64,000 nt of DNA, from assembly GCA_026075535.2 (NCBI GenBank), contig AP026540.1, positions 7,936,001-8,000,000 of the forward strand, in the 5' to 3' direction. Within the stretch, counting starts at the first letter, position 1. Each line of letters starts with the position of its first letter. Under the pieces are notes generated by a model. That model was not told where the DNA came from, searched no databases, and saw only the letters and a program-made list of their open reading frames with translations. A program made the position numbers and the translations under genes. Shown here piece by piece: positions 10,173-20,887 of the stretch. The DNA comes from Tricholoma matsutake. Taxonomy: Eukaryota > Basidiomycota > Agaricomycetes > Agaricales > Tricholomataceae.

Positions 10173-12158
10173 AGGACCCCGGCATATGCGGTTATATGTC
10201 TGATCCTAATGCGATGAATTTGGCCTCAAATTTTGACCTAGGTCCGATCCAAAACTGCATACAAAAGGAGGAATATCAGGCCAAGGTCCGATTATGGATC
10301 AGGTTAGTCGGCGACTATGTCCGATCAGTGTGTGTATGAATCATGATGCATTATGCATCAACAAACAATTTGTCAGCTGACCCAACTCTCCCCCACACTG
10401 ACATTTCCATATGAGGCAACACTTTCCCACTTGACAATTCGAAACCAACAATGGAGATTCTGACCATCTCAACATTCATCAGTCAACCACCACTCTCGAC
10501 GCCGCCACTGCCTCCCACCTCCACCCCCATCCACACTCCTCCAATGCTTCTTGCAACAACAGCAACAACAACCTCATGCAACTAACGGGCCCAGGTAAGT
10601 TTTTTCTTTTCATCTCGTTTTTTTCCTTTTAACTAACATAATTTTAATTGTATTTTAGGTATTTCCATTGACCTAACACCAAGAAAGGTACCATGGCCCC
10701 CACGATGACGACGACAATGTTCCACTACCACGGAAATGCTACGGACGAGAGCAACCGGACAAGACCAGGAAACATGGGAACGATGCCACCAGGATGACGA
10801 GGACACTGAAAACGATGGCAAGGGACGATGCCGCAATGGGAGGAGTACTAATGATGGGGTCAGCAGCAGCAGCATCAGGGAACAACTAGGCGAGGGCGAC
10901 ACCGATGCCAAGGACCCACCACCACCACCACCGTGGCTGCCACCACAACGATGAAGATGACAATGACAAGACCACCTCCACCACCAACACAGCAACCCCA
11001 AAGCCCCAAGCCAGCTCCAGACGATGCCAGGGAGGACGAGAACCGGGGGAACGACAAGAACGACCCCAGAGCTGACAGGAACAACGGCAGCGACACCAAC
11101 AACGATGGGAGCAGCAGCAGCAAAGGCCAGGGACAAATGCGACAAGAGGAGCGCCAGCCACGACCAGGAAGACCAGGAATGGGGCCAGAAAACAAGGGGG
11201 GAGGGGTGACAATGACAACGACAACCCCAACGATGCAGATGACAGAAGCCACTGGGACGACCAACGACCGGCGGGGGGGGCACAAACCTGGGACAATGGC
11301 GGGGGACAGGGACAACCAGGACAACGACAAGGACAAGAGGTGACAACAACAGTGAGGAGAGACGCCAACGGCGAGGGGGGACGACAATGACAACGAGGAG
11401 GGACCACCATGATGTATGTAGGGGCAGGGTTTTTTTTTTGGTTTTAGTTAATATTGTTGTCCTGCCCCCACTCACATTTGCATGAGGTGGGGGTTAGTTT
11501 TTTATGTATATAATTGTGTAGTCCTCGCAAGGGAGGTTAATTAGTTAATTTCTTTGACCAAATTATGTTGAGCCGCCTCTCTCAGGGAGTTAAAAACTTA
11601 TTCATTTGACTGTGTGAACAACCTTCCTTTTTAGGATGTCAGTGTGGGGGAGAGTAAGGGGACTTCAATTTGTCACCACTACTGCCGCTGGCAACGACGA
11701 ACAATTTAACTTGTCAATGTCTCTACGAAGCTTACCTTTACCCGCTCATTCTTGCGACTGGTCATACCATTTTAATGCTCTATGCATAGGTTGCAAAACA
11801 ATGAAGGATGGATGTGTTGAGTCTTGGTTCCTGAATAGTCATTATATTCATGATCCTCATGTGGTCGAAAAAACCTACAGTTTGTCGGAAACTATGCCCA
11901 TTGCAGAGGTTTGGTGGCATAGAACATCATAATGAACATCTTGATGCGCTGATTGGTCTTGGTCTGTATGGATGTTCAATATCAATGTGCGTACGACCTT
12001 CGTCTGTATTTATGTCCGATACACTATGCGTACGAACTTGGCAAAAAAAATGAGGTCCGAGACATATTGCTGACAGATCAAGGCACAATTGGTCTGACAA
12101 AAATGGCCAAAATGAGGTGATTTTGGATTGGACCTATGAGAGCATATGCCGGGGTCCT
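10173..12158. mobile_element. TIR element (about 2.0 kb) with AGGACCCCGGCATATGC ends
   Basis: 17-bp inverted ends AGGACCCCGGCATATGC (10173) and GCATATGCCGGGGTCCT (to 12158). GGTCCGA/TGTCCGA words cluster near both ends, a plausible transposase-binding motif. Inside are an intron-like 10595-10658 (GTAAGT ... AACTAAC ... TTTTAG), a GACGACAA-rich block (10680-11400) and a CCCCCACTCA/TGAGGTGGGGG dyad near 11465-11493. No clear TSD was identified. No transposase is present, so it is non-autonomous. Confidence 0.6.
11636..11932 (+). CDS. Small ORF inside the AGGACCCC element, unknown
   Basis: Ninety-eight codons from an ATG preceded by a pyrimidine tract and TTTTTAG, so it could be a terminal exon. 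The product has a His/Cys-containing middle (HSCDWSYHF, CIGC, GC) but no family I recognise. It lies between the GACA-rich block and the right terminus of a TIR element. Base composition is more balanced than its surroundings. It may be a chance ORF. Confidence 0.2.
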   Translation: MSVWGRVRGLQFVTTTAAGNDEQFNLSMSLRSLPLPAHSCDWSYHFNALCIGCKTMKDGCVESWFLNSHYIHDPHVVEKTYSLSETMPIAEVWWHRTS

Positions 12159-12189
12159 CCTGTGACCCACACTTAACCTGCCTTCTGTA

Positions 12190-12790
12190 TGAGTATGTTT
12201 TTGGTTGCTCTAGATCTTAAGTGAGTCCTGGTCTGTTTTATATGATATTAGGCTTGTTCTGACTCTATTTAGATGTTGTTTGAAGGTCCTGATTAGACAA
12301 GAGGCCAGCACCTACTTGTTCTTTTGCAACAACCACATCTTTGTCAGTAGGGGCTTGATATGAGTACTTGAGATCTTAGTAAGTTCTCATCTGTTTGCTA
12401 TGATCTTAGGCTTATTCTGACTCTGTTTAGGTGTCGTTTGAAGGTCCCACTTAGACGAGAGGCCAGCGCTTACTCATTCTTTCGCAACAACTACATCTTT
12501 GTCAGTAGGGGCTTGATATGAGTACTTGAGATCTTAGTAAGTTCTCATCTGTTTGCTATGATCTTAGGCTTATTCTGACTCTGTTTAGGTGTCGTTTGAA
12601 GGTCCCACTTAGATGAGAGGCCAGTGCTTACTCATTCTTTTGCAACAACCACATCTTTGTTAGTAGGGGCTTGATATGAGGTACTTGAAATCTTAGTAAG
12701 TTCTCATCTGTTTGATCTGATCTTAGGCTTATTCTGACTCTATTCAGGTGTCATTTGAAGGTCCCAATTAGACAAGAGGCCAGCATAGGT
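12190..12790 (+). repeat. 158-bp tandem repeat array
   Basis: Four units anchored by TGAAGG at 12281, 12439, 12597 and 12756 (158, 158, 159). Consensus pieces are ATGATCTTAGGCTTATTCTG, GTGTCGTTTGAAGGTCC and AGACGAGAGGCCAGC. The GTTTGAAGGnCC ... AGACGAGAGG core and the (A)GTTCTCATCTGTTT segment align with the 152-bp array at 4950-6250 and the 159-bp array at 47340-47720. Confidence 0.8.
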
Positions 12791-13090
12791 TAGACATTGC
12801 ATAGTGGTAGAGTAGAATACAGTAGTGTATCATTAGTGTATCATGTAATGTCATATAATCTACTTTTAGATTGTTATAAAATTGATTTAGAAATTATGTT
12901 GACATTGTTGAAATGCTCAGAGGTGCAATTACAGTATAATATCATATGGCACAGGACATCACAGGGCATCATAGGGTACTCCAGGGCACTTGATGGGTCC
13001 TGGGAAATAACCTTTAACCCTGGGAAAGCTTGTGTCCAAAAGTGGTTTTCCTGATGTCTGCCCCCGTCTCCCTAAAATCAAACTAAAATC
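12791..13090. other. Non-coding spacer
   Basis: AT-rich to about 12945, then CAGGGCATC/CCAGGGCAC words to about 13020. The right boundary with element A ORF3 is not sharp: frame 2 is closed by TAA at 13073 while other frames are open. No feature supported. Confidence 0.3.
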
Positions 13091-14475
13091 TACTCCAACC
13101 CTCCTGTTTGCTCGGCCAATTGGGTACCCACTCCGAGGGAACCCCCACCATCCACTCCGGATATTCCCTGGAGTACAGCAGAATTTGATGGTTGGGCCAC
13201 GGGTGCACAATGGGAGGGAAATGAGCTGGACCTTCGATGGGCCCAGTCTTACACTTGCTTGGCCAGCTTGACTCCTGTTGCTGAGCGGACACCATTGATG
13301 AGTTATGCAATCGCCACTTGGAGGCTACCCAAGTGGCTGCCCCCTGATCACCAGTCAGCCAAGGGAATATGATGCCTGCAGGATCCTGACTGGATGCCCC
13401 AGCCCCCAATCAACGACACTGCGGAAGCATGGTCTTGTTTCATGCACCGTCAACTCTTTCAATTCCGGAATGCACCTGGGTTGATACTAGACCACTCACG
13501 AGTGAGCCTTTCCCATGTCCATGGGATGCTCCTCATGAGACAACAAGTTCTGGCTGGGCTGCCTCAGAAGCAGAAACAAATCTTGCAATTGCACCTGGTG
13601 GAAGTGTTCTGTACTCCTGGTTTGTACCGGAGAACCCACCAGATGCTACATATATCCATAAACATTCTCTGCAATCGACATCCATTGCTGAACGCCTCCC
13701 CAAACATCAGTGTTGAGGATGTGGTGCACCATCTTGCTTTATTGGGGGTATCTGATCATGAAGTAAGGGAAGCCTACCACTATGGCTTAGGATGGATCAA
13801 TGGAGCAGTGGAGTCCTGACACGAGGAGGACTCTGCTCCCACCTCAGACATTCTCCAGCACCTGAAACAATTACCTACTCCTGAGGAGGAAGATACACCT
13901 CTGATGACAGAGCCTCAATGGTGGATCGCTCCAGGATTGCGATGTTTGACCCAGCCACTGCCTCCCAAGCGGAAGCGGGGACCTGACGTGTCGGAGGCAG
14001 TTCATACCCTGAGTGGAGGTCCAGGGCTATCTGCTTCCATACATGCTACTCCCCACGTTCCCCCACTGACTGCTTCCAGTTCTAGCCTAGCGACTAGTTC
14101 AACTGTGGTGCCCTCTGGCATCCACTCCCTGTCCATTCATCCAGGTTTGCCTATGGGCTGGTTGAATATCACTCCTTTGTTGACCGTCCCCCCCCTATGC
14201 AATGAGGCTTCAGACCAAACTCCTGCCTCGAGTCGTTCAGAACCCGAGGCGGACACTACCTCTCCAGCACTAACCACCCTGGTGATGATACTCAACCTGG
14301 GAAAACCACCAAAACTGCCAATGAGGCAACCAATAATATTTGCACAAGTCAGAGGAAGGGTGTGAGACGTTGATGATACTCAACCCGGGAAAACCACAGG
14401 AAAACCACCAAAACAGCCGATGAGGCAACCAATGATATTTGCACGAGTCAGAGGAAGGGTGCGAGACATTCCGAA
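13091..14475 (+). pseudogene. Element A ORF3, middle part (left copy)
   Basis: A single reading frame from about 13091 to 14475, broken by TGA near 13370 and at 13817-13819, both at likely CGA codons. The product has a Trp-rich segment (FDGWATG, WRLPKWLPP, DPDWMPQPP), a helical block (RQQVLAGLPQKQKQILQ, TPGLYRRTHQML) and a Ser/Pro-rich tail with a basic KRKRG patch. This resembles the LTR-proximal third ORF I associate with Agaricomycete gypsy elements; no enzymatic motif is seen. 14284-14370 and 14371-14467 are a tandem duplication. LTR1 of family C starts at 14476. Confidence 0.55.
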
Positions 14476-15572
14476 TGTTTGTGGTCCAACCTATGGGAGG
14501 ATAACTAGTCAGTACTGGTCGTAAAGGTAGTTCTATAAGATAGGACGGTGTTTGTCATGGTCCAATTGAGTCTCGATCAATATCGAGGATGATCGACAAG
14601 ATCGACAAGATCGACAGCAAACGATGTTTATCGTCGATGGTCAATGTGTGAATTCTGGGGACCTTTCGATAGGTTGATAGTATACGAAGGCTATAGCCAA
14701 TGGCTACAAAGTGTCGGGATGGTTACTAGTGCTAATGATGGCAGGGTCGAAAGAGGATCAAGGACAAGGATGATCACAGAGGTTTCTCGTTGATCAAGAA
14801 AACTCATAGAAGCTTCGATTGTTTGGAGGATAGATCTGATTCTTAGAACTTCATATGAGATGATAGGTGAAGACAATTTCTTTTTTTTCCAAGTAGATAC
14901 TACAGTGTTTTATATGTTATAAAGAAACTTCCTAAAATGGTATAAGAAACATGTGTAGAACATGAGGCAAAAGATATGAGTTAAGACACAAGGCCAAAAG
15001 GAGACTGGAATCCAAACAAGAAAGAGATATATCTTATGATGAAGGAGTAATAAAGGGTATAGAACTAAAAAGAGACTGTCCTTTGTGTATAAACCACACT
15101 AAGTCTTGCAATAATCTGTCCAGCGGGTTCTGTATGCAATAGGGACTTGGAACGAGGCTGACCTACTATAAGCAGGTTTGAGCATGAGTTGGAATACTCC
15201 CTGGTGCATGGTATTCCACCATTTAGATAATGAATGTGGCACCCGATGTCACTTGTAGTTTCTTGATATTGATCGATAGCGCTCGATGATGTTTGATCAT
15301 GTTCGTGGTTGTTTGAGGTTGATCAGGGATATTCGATGTTCATTCAGAGGGATCTTAGGGCATTTCGAGGTAGTCCTAAAGTTGTGCAATGTGGTTTCTA
15401 AGTACGATTGACGTCGCTGGTGATGTTTCGATGCAGTCGGTATGATATCACGCTCGGTGAACTTGGTCGGGAGTGGTTGTGCTGCTTCTGGGACCTCATG
15501 CAAGTTAGCTGATGTGATTAGGATGTGGTTGTAATGGTGAATCGGCCTTTGAGCCGAGGAGACAAGCTATCA
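14476..15572 (-). mobile_element. Family C LTR copy 1
   Basis: TG...CA bounded LTR; in plus reading it runs from TGTTTGTGGTCC to GACAAGCTATCA. It is preceded by element A sequence ACATTCCGAA and followed by ACATTCTGAA (15573-15582), then LTR copy 2. About 1.1 kb, AT-rich, with many CGAT-type words now often TGAT/CAAT. It is either a solo LTR or part of a local duplication. Confidence 0.8.
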
Positions 15573-15582
15573 ACATTCTGAA

Positions 15583-16657
15583 TGTTTGTGGTCCGACCAA
15601 TGGGAAGACAACTAGTTGGTACTAGTCATAAAGGTAGTTCTATAAGAGAGGAAGGTGTTTGGCACAGTCCGATGGAGTATCGATCAATATCAAGGATGAT
15701 CGATGAGATTGATGGCAAATGATGTTTATTGTCAAGGGTCGATGTGTGAATTCTAAGGACTTTTGGTGGATCAATAGTATACAAAGGTTATAGCTGATGG
15801 CTAGGAAGTGTCGGAATGGTTACTAGTGCTAACAATAAGAGGATTGAGGATGACGATGGTCGCAGAGGTTTCTCATTGATTGAGAAAACTCATAGAAGCT
15901 TAGATTGTTTAGAGGATAGATCAGATTCTTAGAACTTTATACAAGGCGATATGTGAAGATGATTTCTTGTATTCCCAAGTAGATACTACAGAGTTTTATA
16001 TGTTTTAAGAAAAACTTCCTAAAATGGTATAAGAAACATGTGTAGAACATGAGGCAAAAGATATGAGTTAAAACACGAGGCCAAAATGAGACTGGAATCC
16101 AAACAAGAAAGAGATATATCATATGATGAAGGAGTAATAAAGGGAAAGAACTAAAAAGGGACTGTCCTTTGTGTATAAACCATGCTAAGTGTTGCAATAA
16201 TCTGTCCAGTGGGTTCTGTATGCGATAGGGACTTGGAACGAGGCTGACCTACTATCAGCAGGTTTGAGCACAAGTTGGAATACTCCCTGGCACATGGTAC
16301 TCCACCATTTAGATAACGAATGTGGTGCCCGATGTTGCTCGTAGTTTCTCAATGTTGATCGATAACGCTCGATGATGGTCGACGATGTTTGATTGCATTC
16401 GTGGTTGTTCGAGGTTGATCAGGGATATTCGATGTTCGTTCAGAGGGATCTTAGGGTGTTTCGAGGTAGTCCTAAAGTTGTGCGATGTGGTTTCTAAGTA
16501 CGATCAATGTCATTGGTGATGTTTCGACGTGGTCGATACGATATTGTGCTTGGTAGACTTGGTCGGGAGTGGTCGCACTGCTTCGAGGACCTCGTGGGAG
16601 TTAGCCAATGTGATTGTAATGGTGAATTGGCCTTTGAGCCGAGGAGACAACCTATCA
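15583..16657 (-). mobile_element. Element C 3' LTR
   Basis: In sense (minus) orientation it begins TGATAGGTTGTCTCC at 16657, directly after the purine tract AGTAAGGGGGAGGA, and ends ...GACCACAAACA at 15583. It is nearly identical to LTR1 and LTR3 (39956-41569). Position next to a PPT and downstream (minus) of integrase identifies it as the 3' LTR. Confidence 0.88.
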
Positions 16658-16672
16658 TCCTCCCCCTTACTG
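16658..16672 (-). promoter_or_regulatory. Element C 3' polypurine tract
   Basis: Minus strand TCAGTAAGGGGGAGGA abuts the LTR TG. In LTR elements the PPT resists RNase H and primes plus-strand DNA. The 21-base text CATCCTCCCCCTTACTGAAAT around it is repeated exactly at 19909-19929 inside pol. Confidence 0.8.
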
Positions 16673-16805
16673 AAATTCTGACCATCCCAGTCAGTTGAGC
16701 TGAAATAACTGGGTCATGTGACATTGTTGATTGTTGATTTAAGATGCATTGTGGTTTGAACTTCTCTCCTTCCATTCGATCTCCTTCATCAACCTCCTCA
16801 ACAGT

Positions 16806-18178
16806 ATGTCTATCCTCGCTGAGCTCGCCGTTCCCATCCTTGATCATGTGAAATTGATGCCCAAAGCTGGCAAGGCTGAAGACCTCGACTTCGAGGTGTG
16901 GGGTTGAGATTTTTGTGAGAAAATGGTGTGTTTTCCCCTTCCTTTGTTTATCTGCTTCCTGACCTCGTTGATAGGCTGAATATGACGATCTGATCAGATC
17001 ATTTGATGAGGCACACGATGACCATGTGCAGGCGACATTAGATGAAGCAACTAGCCTATATGCGCCTTTTGCTCGCGAGGCTTGGGTTTTGTGGGGTGGC
17101 AAGTATCTTTTTCAGGAATACTTGAGGAAGATTGAGGAAGAGAGGCAGAGAGAGGAGGAGAGGGAGGCTCAGCAGGTGGCTGTCGAGGCCAAGGCAAAGA
17201 GAATCAAGGAGCGATGGGACACGCTGGTTGAGGCGCATCAAGTGTTCTTGGCCAAAGTCCGGGCCAAGAGCATTTTGAAGGATGAATTCCACGATTGTAC
17301 CACTGCACTCAAGGTGATGCGCCTCTCGATCAATCGAGACAAGGCCAAAGAAGAGGAACCTCTGGTCAAGGACCTACTGGTCATTGAGCAGATCGTCGAG
17401 AAGAGGAAGGTGGACGAGATGGATGAGGAGGACGAGGGTGAGGACGAGCTCAATCAGGAGCCCGTGGTCACAAAGCGGGTGTGATTGGAGGAGGGTGATC
17501 TGATCACCTTCCATGGGTTGGTAAGTCCTCGTTTTACTTTGCTATCATTCAGACTAATCAGGCTTTCGATTTTGATTTAGTGTGATCGTTGCACAGGAAT
17601 GAGGACATCGCAGGAATGCGTCGTCGAGGAGGGTGCACCCAAGTGAACAATGCACTCAAGGGCTGCAGGGCTGCTACTGGGAGGGAGTGTCAAGGCGAGG
17701 ACTCCGACGAGTTGAGTTGAGGAAAAAGGCGGGCTCAAAGCAAGCAACTAAGGTTACTGGGGAGTTGATGGAGGTGTTGACTCCAAGACATAGTAAGTGA
17801 ATCTCCTCGATAATAACTATGATCACTAATCTGTATGATTACTTAGCAATATGCATTTGGGCCATCAAGCCCATCAAAAATGCTGAAGCTGAACCCTCAA
17901 AAGTCGATGAGCACCCGAAACGAATGATGGAGGCAAAGGCAAAGTCTGCTGAGAAGGAGAAGGGGAAGGGAAAAGCGAGGGAATGAGAGGTCAAACCCAA
18001 GATCGCGGGTCAGGTCGAGGGGCAGTCGATGGTGGTTGAGGACAAAATGATGCAGTTGGATGCAGCATGACTCCCGCGTCGTTATCTCGTGGAAGTGCTG
18101 GTGCACAAAAAGCTGGAAGTGGAGGTGCTGATGGAGGAGATCGAGGTTTTGGAGAGGAAGTGGGAGGAATCCCAGTAG
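16806..18178 (+). pseudogene. Antisense accessory gene of element C (coiled coil + Cys cluster)
   Basis: Opposite in strand to element C pol, between the pol end (18504) and the 3' LTR (16657). Inferred exons are 16806-16895, 16975-17520, 17581-17792 and 17847-18178. The introns are 54-79 nt and phase-consistent; the second and third have GTAAGT donors, ACTAAT branch motifs and TTAG ends. The product has a charged coiled coil (EEERQREEEREAQQ region), an acidic segment (DEMDEEDEGEDE), a CDRC...C...C..C...C cluster and a Lys-rich C-terminus. Broken by TGAs at 17482, near 17988 and near 18067 (CGA sites) and by a one-base loss at about 17645 in the fourth Cys codon. Function unknown; Zn2Cys6-like DNA binding is inferred. 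Confidence 0.6.
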
Positions 18179-18503
18179 TAGTATGTTTTATTGGTTTAAT
18201 TTTATTGTTTTTCCTGTGTCTGATTGAGATAAGTTTGAAATGAGAAATATCACATATACTTGAAGCCAAGAAATGTAAGATATATGCCAAAAAACATAGG
18301 AGAGAAAAAGAAAAAGAAAGTAAGATGGACGATTTATCAAAATGAGACATAGGGGAAAGGCTCAGAACTCCTTCATAGCTGAAAAACCCCGTCGAGGTTG
18401 CATGAACACGTTTCCAACAATATCGCAACTTGTAATAGTACACTGTTATAAAATTGACAGTTGGTTTCAATATTGCAAGTAAGGAAAATAAAAGAAAAAT
18501 GCT
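18179..18503. other. Convergent 3' gap between element C pol and its antisense gene
   Basis: AT-rich, no ORF. It separates the plus-strand accessory stop (18176-18178) from the minus-strand pol stop (TAG at 18504-18506). TTTTATTG at about 18187 and GGAAAATAAAAG near 18483 are the only poly(A)-signal-like words noticed. Confidence 0.4.
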
Positions 18504-20210
18504 CTATTCGTCTTCGTCGAGGTCAGGAATACCTTTGTCGATGTCAACGTCAATGTCTGATGTTGTTCAAAGTTGTTCGAGCTGATGATTGTTGATATCA
18601 AAGAAGTTCGGAGGAAGGGGAATCGATTTTTGTGCTAGATAGGGAAGAACTCGGAAAGCAGCTACTGGTTGATGAAGAACTGAACCATTGAGCTTGCAAA
18701 GAATATAAGCGCCACCGTAGTTTTATGCAATAACAATAAGTGGGCCAAGATATCGAGCTCACATTTTTTGATTAAGGGCTTTCTTGATCTGTGTGTTTCA
18801 CATGAGTACGAGGTCACCTTTTTCGAAATTGTAGTCTCGAATTGTTTGCTTGTAAACTTCTTCAAAGCATTTTGCAGCTTCTTGTTGAGCAGTGTAGACT
18901 CTAGAGTAGAGTACTTTGAGATTGGTTGAGTGTTTCTGTAGTGTGATAGCGTGTTGGGCGATGAGATTGGTGGAGGAAAGTATCAAGTCAGGTGGCGGCT
19001 GTAGATATGTCGCTTCTGAGATGTTGAGAGGGATGAGTGGATGAGAACCTGTGATCACAAAATAGGGTGAACAGCCCATTTGTTTTCAAACTGTTACATG
19101 TTCTGCCCAAAAGACCAAGTAGGTCCCCACTGACCATTGAGTTTGATCACCATTGACGGCCTTGTAGAGTGACTGTTGTACGTCGAAGTGGGCTCGTTCG
19201 ACGAGGCCATTGGCACGAGAATTGTACCCACTTATCCAAATGTGATTGGCTTCGCCAAATATTTGAGAGCAGCAAGAAATGCTGGGCCATTGTCAGTAAC
19301 GATTTTGTAAAGTGAGCCCCATCAACAAATGATTTCTTTGAAGATCCAATCGCCGATGGTCTTTGCTGTTTCATTGCAAAGCATCCTGAATTCCGGCCAT
19401 TATGATATCGAACATCAACCTTGTACTATATAGCAATATCTGCCAGAAGGCGGCATGTGCATTGTGTCAATGTAGACTTTTCTGAATAGAGGGGCAGGGG
19501 TGGCAACAATTGGTGGAATAAGGAGATTTTGAGTCTGTCGCAACTGACAGTCATGGCACGTTCAGATGTACCATGCGATATCGGCTTTCAGGTTGGGCCA
19601 CCAGAATTGTAGGGCGACGTGAGATTTTGTGGCAAAGATCATTTTGTGTCTGATATGGTCATGTGATGACCAGATAATATCAATGCGATGTTCTGGGATC
19701 ACAATGAGCTTGTGTTCTTCCTGACGATCTTTTTGCCATAGTTTTCCAGAATCTATGAAGAACTCAGTGCAATATTGCACAAAGGTAGCATACTCGGTAT
19801 CTGATAGATTTGGGGGTTGCACCATGTCATCTAACCATCTATGAATGAGCAGTAATTGTTTGTCTTCTTTCTTCGCTTTGTCTGATCAAGGTATGTCTTC
19901 ATACGAAACATCCTCCCCCTTACTGAAATCTGAGGCTTGGGCAAAAGTCAGATCAGTCGCATGAGAGGGGAAAGGTCGGATCGAAATTGGGTTGATTTGG
20001 TGAACAAAACCATGTAGTTTGTTGATCCAGTTGCCAAATTCTTCTTCTACTTCGATATCATCGTCTGCGGTTTGTCGAGGACATCACGAAAGACTGTCTG
20101 GCCCATGGTGTGTACCTGCAACATGAACTAATGTGAAGTGGAACATTAGAATTGAAACAATCCATTGATTGATGCTAGCGCTAGGCGCGATATCAGGATT
20201 TGAGAGCATG
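18504..20210 (-). pseudogene. pol: Element C integrase and end of RNase H
   Basis: Minus strand. From 20210 the frame reads the end of RNase H (KGMLSNPDIAPS, HVAGTHHGPDSLS), then a linker with SDFSKGEDV, then integrase. Integrase shows the zinc-binding region (19825-19560), IDTMHMP (first Asp), TDNGPAF (second Asp) and GLVERAHFDVQQ (Glu). A C-terminal region follows (GSHPLIPLNISEATYLQPP, YNFEKGDLVLMW), ending LDEDE at 18507. Several TGAs and frame changes around 19080-19450 disable it. The upstream part of the same frame lies at 27397, across element D. Confidence 0.8.
19909..19929 (-). promoter_or_regulatory. Candidate central polypurine tract of element C
   Basis: Exact 21-base copy of the 3' PPT text (minus: ATTTCAGTAAGGGGGAGGAT), located between RNase H and integrase coding. 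A diverged copy sits at the same pol position in C2 (62039-62060). It also encodes SKGE in frame. A role as second plus-strand primer is inferred by analogy with the central PPTs of Ty1 and lentiviruses. Confidence 0.45.
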
Positions 20211-20215
20211 CCTTT

Positions 20216-20827
20216 TGTTAAGACTATAGGTCTTAACTTGACTTTGTTCTTTGTTCTGTTCTACTAGGAGGCTTTCCTAGTGTTTCGGGCTCTTTAGCCT
20301 TTGCTTGGGTGCTTCCTCAAGCTATTGCAGTTGTCCATACTCAGTGGCTTTCTGAGTAAACCGTTTGTTCGTGTATCACAGTAGGGGACTTTCTCACTGT
20401 CGAGTTCAAGTGAGTATAAGACCGTAGGTTGAATTAGGTCAAGCTAAGGAATACAGGCAGTATTACTGTAGCTTATATATGGTTCAGAGAACGTCTATCA
20501 TCCAATCGGAATATGAGATCCTTGTCAAGTAAATATAGAAGGAACAATAGAACAGTAAGCCTCATGCCTAGCATGAGGCATCCGATGTCACGGAGTGCTG
20601 CGGTGCAGCATGTCAAAGAACAATAGCAAATAACCCTCATGTCAAGCATGAGGCATCCAATGTCAAGGATCCGATGTCATGGAGTCCGATGTCATGGAGT
20701 GCTGTGGCGTAGCATGTCGATTGGTGGGAGTTAGATCGAGAGTGTCTCCATCGGAGTGAGTCGTGTCGAGTCAGAAGAGAAAAATAAAGTACCTGGTCCT
20801 GCAGGTCACAATATCGAAATCATAACA
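20216..20827 (-). mobile_element. Element D 3' LTR
   Basis: Plus reading TGTTAAGACTATAGG ... ATCATAACA; sense strand begins TGTTATGATTTCG. It contains repeated CCTCATG(CC/TC)AAGCATGAGG and GATGTCATGGAGT words, and a CATATATAA TATA box matching that of the 5' LTR. The sense-strand purine tract AGAGAGAGGGTGA (plus 20828-20840) abuts it. Confidence 0.92.
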
Positions 20828-20887
20828 TCACCCTCTCTCTATCTTCGAAGTCACTGACTTCGATCAAAATCTCTTTCTCCTCTCTAG

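Noticed and set aside
10633..11475. Long minus-strand ORFs (up to 280 codons) rich in Leu, Ser and Val
   Set aside because: They mirror low-complexity GACGACAA text in several overlapping frames on both strands, with no domain; composition alone explains their length.
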